Origin: Candidatus Methanomethylophilus sp. UBA78 | Lineage (GTDB): Archaea > Thermoplasmatota > Thermoplasmata > Methanomassiliicoccales > Methanomethylophilaceae | Length of the DNA stretch: 46,096 nt | Assembly (NCBI GenBank): GCA_002503545.1 | Contig: DARY01000033.1 | Span: 49,586-95,681, forward strand | Direction of reading: 5' to 3' | Part shown: piece by piece, positions 45,104-46,096 of the stretch | How the letters are laid out: the number at the start of each line of letters is the position of its first letter | Position numbering within the stretch: the first letter of the stretch is position 1 | Position numbers and translations under genes: made by a program | The notes under the pieces: generated by a model | Databases searched by the model: none | Told to the model about the DNA's origin: nothing | What the model saw: the letters and a program-made list of their open reading frames with translations, nothing else

Positions 45104-46096
45104 TCATCTTCCCCCTTTCTCTTCTTGGGTGTATATATGAGATTGACTGAACCGGTTCCTAGGGTCACCGGCTGACCCACAATGATGTTTTCCGTGACTC
45201 CCTCGAGGTGGTCGACCTCACCGACCATCGCTGCATGCAGCAGATGGGCTGCGGTGATCTCGAAAGCCGCCCTCGCGAGAACCGACGATTTCTTACCGGA
45301 CACTCCGTGCCTTCCGATGGCCCTGACGGTACCGTCGTTGGTCATGAGGTCCGCGACGAGCATGACATGCCTCACATCCACATCCAGACCTGCACGCCTC
45401 ATGGTGTTCATGGCCTCGTGGACTATGGAGTTCCTGGCGGCCTCGATTCCGAGGACGTCGGCGACCTCCAGGACGGAGTTGGTCATGACGTTGACCGCGT
45501 CGACGTTCTCGACCTGGAGGACCTCCTTGAGGTTGCTTCCCTCGGTCACGATGGACCAGCGTCCGGTGACCTTGTCCTTCTCGAGGATCGCCCTCTTGAT
45601 CCCGTCGATGCCCTTCAGCTTGGCGGACTTGACGGCGTCGTACATCTGCTGGAGCTTCTTGAAGGAAGACTCCTCGGCTGCCACGATTATGTCGTAATCC
45701 GCCTTGGTCACCATCCCGCGGACCGCCTTGATCTTGTTGAGCCTCTCCACGATGTCGTCCATCTGCAGGCCGCGGCTCTCCATCTTCTTGGGGTCGGGGG
45801 TTATGATAAGCCTCTGGTTGGTGATGTCGGTCTCTATCGAGGCGACGTCGAGGAGGGATGTGATCTCGATGTTGGAGGCCACGTACCTGGCGAACTTCTC
45901 GTCCTCGGCGGCGAGACCGACGAGAGGTATGTTCATGGAGGGGGTGCTGGGCTCGCGCCTGGCATCCACGATCTCGATTATCCTGGGCAGACCCTCCGTG
46001 ACGTTTATGTTCGCGACTCCCGCGAAGTGGAAGGTACGCAGGTTCATCTGGGTAGCCGGCTCTCCGAGGGAATGGGCCGCCATGACTCCCGCGGAC
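45100..46096 (-). CDS. rpoA2: DNA-directed RNA polymerase subunit A'', N-terminal part outside window
   Basis: C-terminal half of the largest archaeal polymerase subunit, split from A'. 332 residues are visible. The start of the visible part, SAGVMAAHSLGEPATQMNLR, is the bridge-helix/trigger-loop region; TFHFAGVANINVTEGLPRII follows, then a helical insertion. RHVMLVADLMTNDGTVRAIG and GISGKKSSVLARAAFE-like GVSGKKSSVLARAAFEIT (about 270-300) form the conserved tail. The gene continues beyond the right edge at its 5' end. It heads the rpoA2-rpl30e-nusA cluster. Confidence 0.97.
   Translation of the reverse strand, partial: SAGVMAAHSLGEPATQMNLRTFHFAGVANINVTEGLPRIIEIVDARREPSTPSMNIPLVGLAAEDEKFARYVASNIEITSLLDVASIETDITNQRLIITPDPKKMESRGLQMDDIVERLNKIKAVRGMVTKADYDIIVAAEESSFKKLQQMYDAVKSAKLKGIDGIKRAILEKDKVTGRWSIVTEGSNLKEVLQVENVDAVNVMTNSVLEVADVLGIEAARNSIVHEAMNTMRRAGLDVDVRHVMLVADLMTNDGTVRAIGRHGVSGKKSSVLARAAFEITAAHLLHAAMVGEVDHLEGVTENIIVGQPVTLGTGSVNLIYTPKKRKGEDE

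Noticed and set aside
1..46096. CRISPR array, insertion sequence, prophage or rRNA
   Set aside because: No regularly spaced repeat array, transposase, integrase, terminal inverted repeats or rRNA-like sequence was seen.
1..46096. In-frame UAG read as pyrrolysine inside a gene
   Set aside because: No gene here is interrupted by TAG with matching protein on both sides; the pyrrolysine idea rests only on stop usage.

Overview
The window is archaeal and most likely from a Methanomassiliicoccales methanogen (Methanomethylophilaceae-like, host-associated). The archaeal part is secure: thermosome, RNA polymerase subunit A'', L30e, S17e, a NusA-like KH protein, GatDE, archaeal-type HypB, and TATA-box promoters that often put the transcription start on or next to the start codon. 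The order-level call rests on softer signs: high GC, a DnaK/GrpE pair, type III glutamine synthetase, BspA-like and MORN-repeat proteins, hydrogenase maturation genes, and a complete lack of UAG among 42 readable stop codons (37 UGA, 5 UAA). The last point is what a pyrrolysine-decoding genome would show. No ribosomal RNA, CRISPR array or mobile element was seen.

Layout. 1-3.6 kb: chaperone cluster on the minus strand (thermosome, grpE, dnaK, the last cut by the left edge). 3.8-4.5 kb: a two-gene small multidrug resistance (SMR) transporter. 4.7-6.9 kb: type III glutamine synthetase on the minus strand, convergent with the SMR pair across two hairpins. 7.2-11.7 kb: a tight five-gene plus-strand operon (TPR-like/zinc protein, zinc-ribbon protein, four-helix membrane protein, coiled-coil protein, SPFH protein with two zinc ribbons). 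It resembles the bacterial YdjG/YdjH/YdjI membrane-stress module and is the best candidate here for a little-described system. 11.8-18.4 kb: inositol-phosphatase family enzyme, an odd regulatory region with a possible small ORF, apt, tRNA-Arg(UCG), hypE, a DUF1015 protein, tRNA-Thr(GGU), and an NFACT (Rqc2/NEMF) protein.

18.5-21.4 kb: zinc-type ABC transporter znuA-znuC-znuB, divergent from a Cys-rich small HTH protein across a promoter with repeated GTTAATAA boxes. 21.7-29 kb: tRNA-Arg(GCG), S17e, a Sel1/BspA-LRR protein, ThyX, a TraB-family protein, a MORN protein, a HAD phosphatase, an HVO_0476-type zinc protein, a metallo-beta-lactamase-fold hydrolase, a HemK2-like methyltransferase and an EamA transporter. 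29-35.7 kb: gatD-gatE, hypB, and the overlapping set purD-truA-translin. 35.8-42.5 kb: a 1923-residue STT3/AglB-family membrane protein whose last ~1000 residues are repeated extracytoplasmic beta-domains, coupled to a small single-pass partner. 42.5-46.1 kb: pyrF and a radical SAM gene sharing one TATA region, then nusA-like, rpl30e and rpoA2 on the minus strand, cut by the right edge.

Most genes are housekeeping. Genes are packed with ATGA/GTGA overlaps, and convergent genes are separated by as little as 3 nt or by strong GC hairpins.
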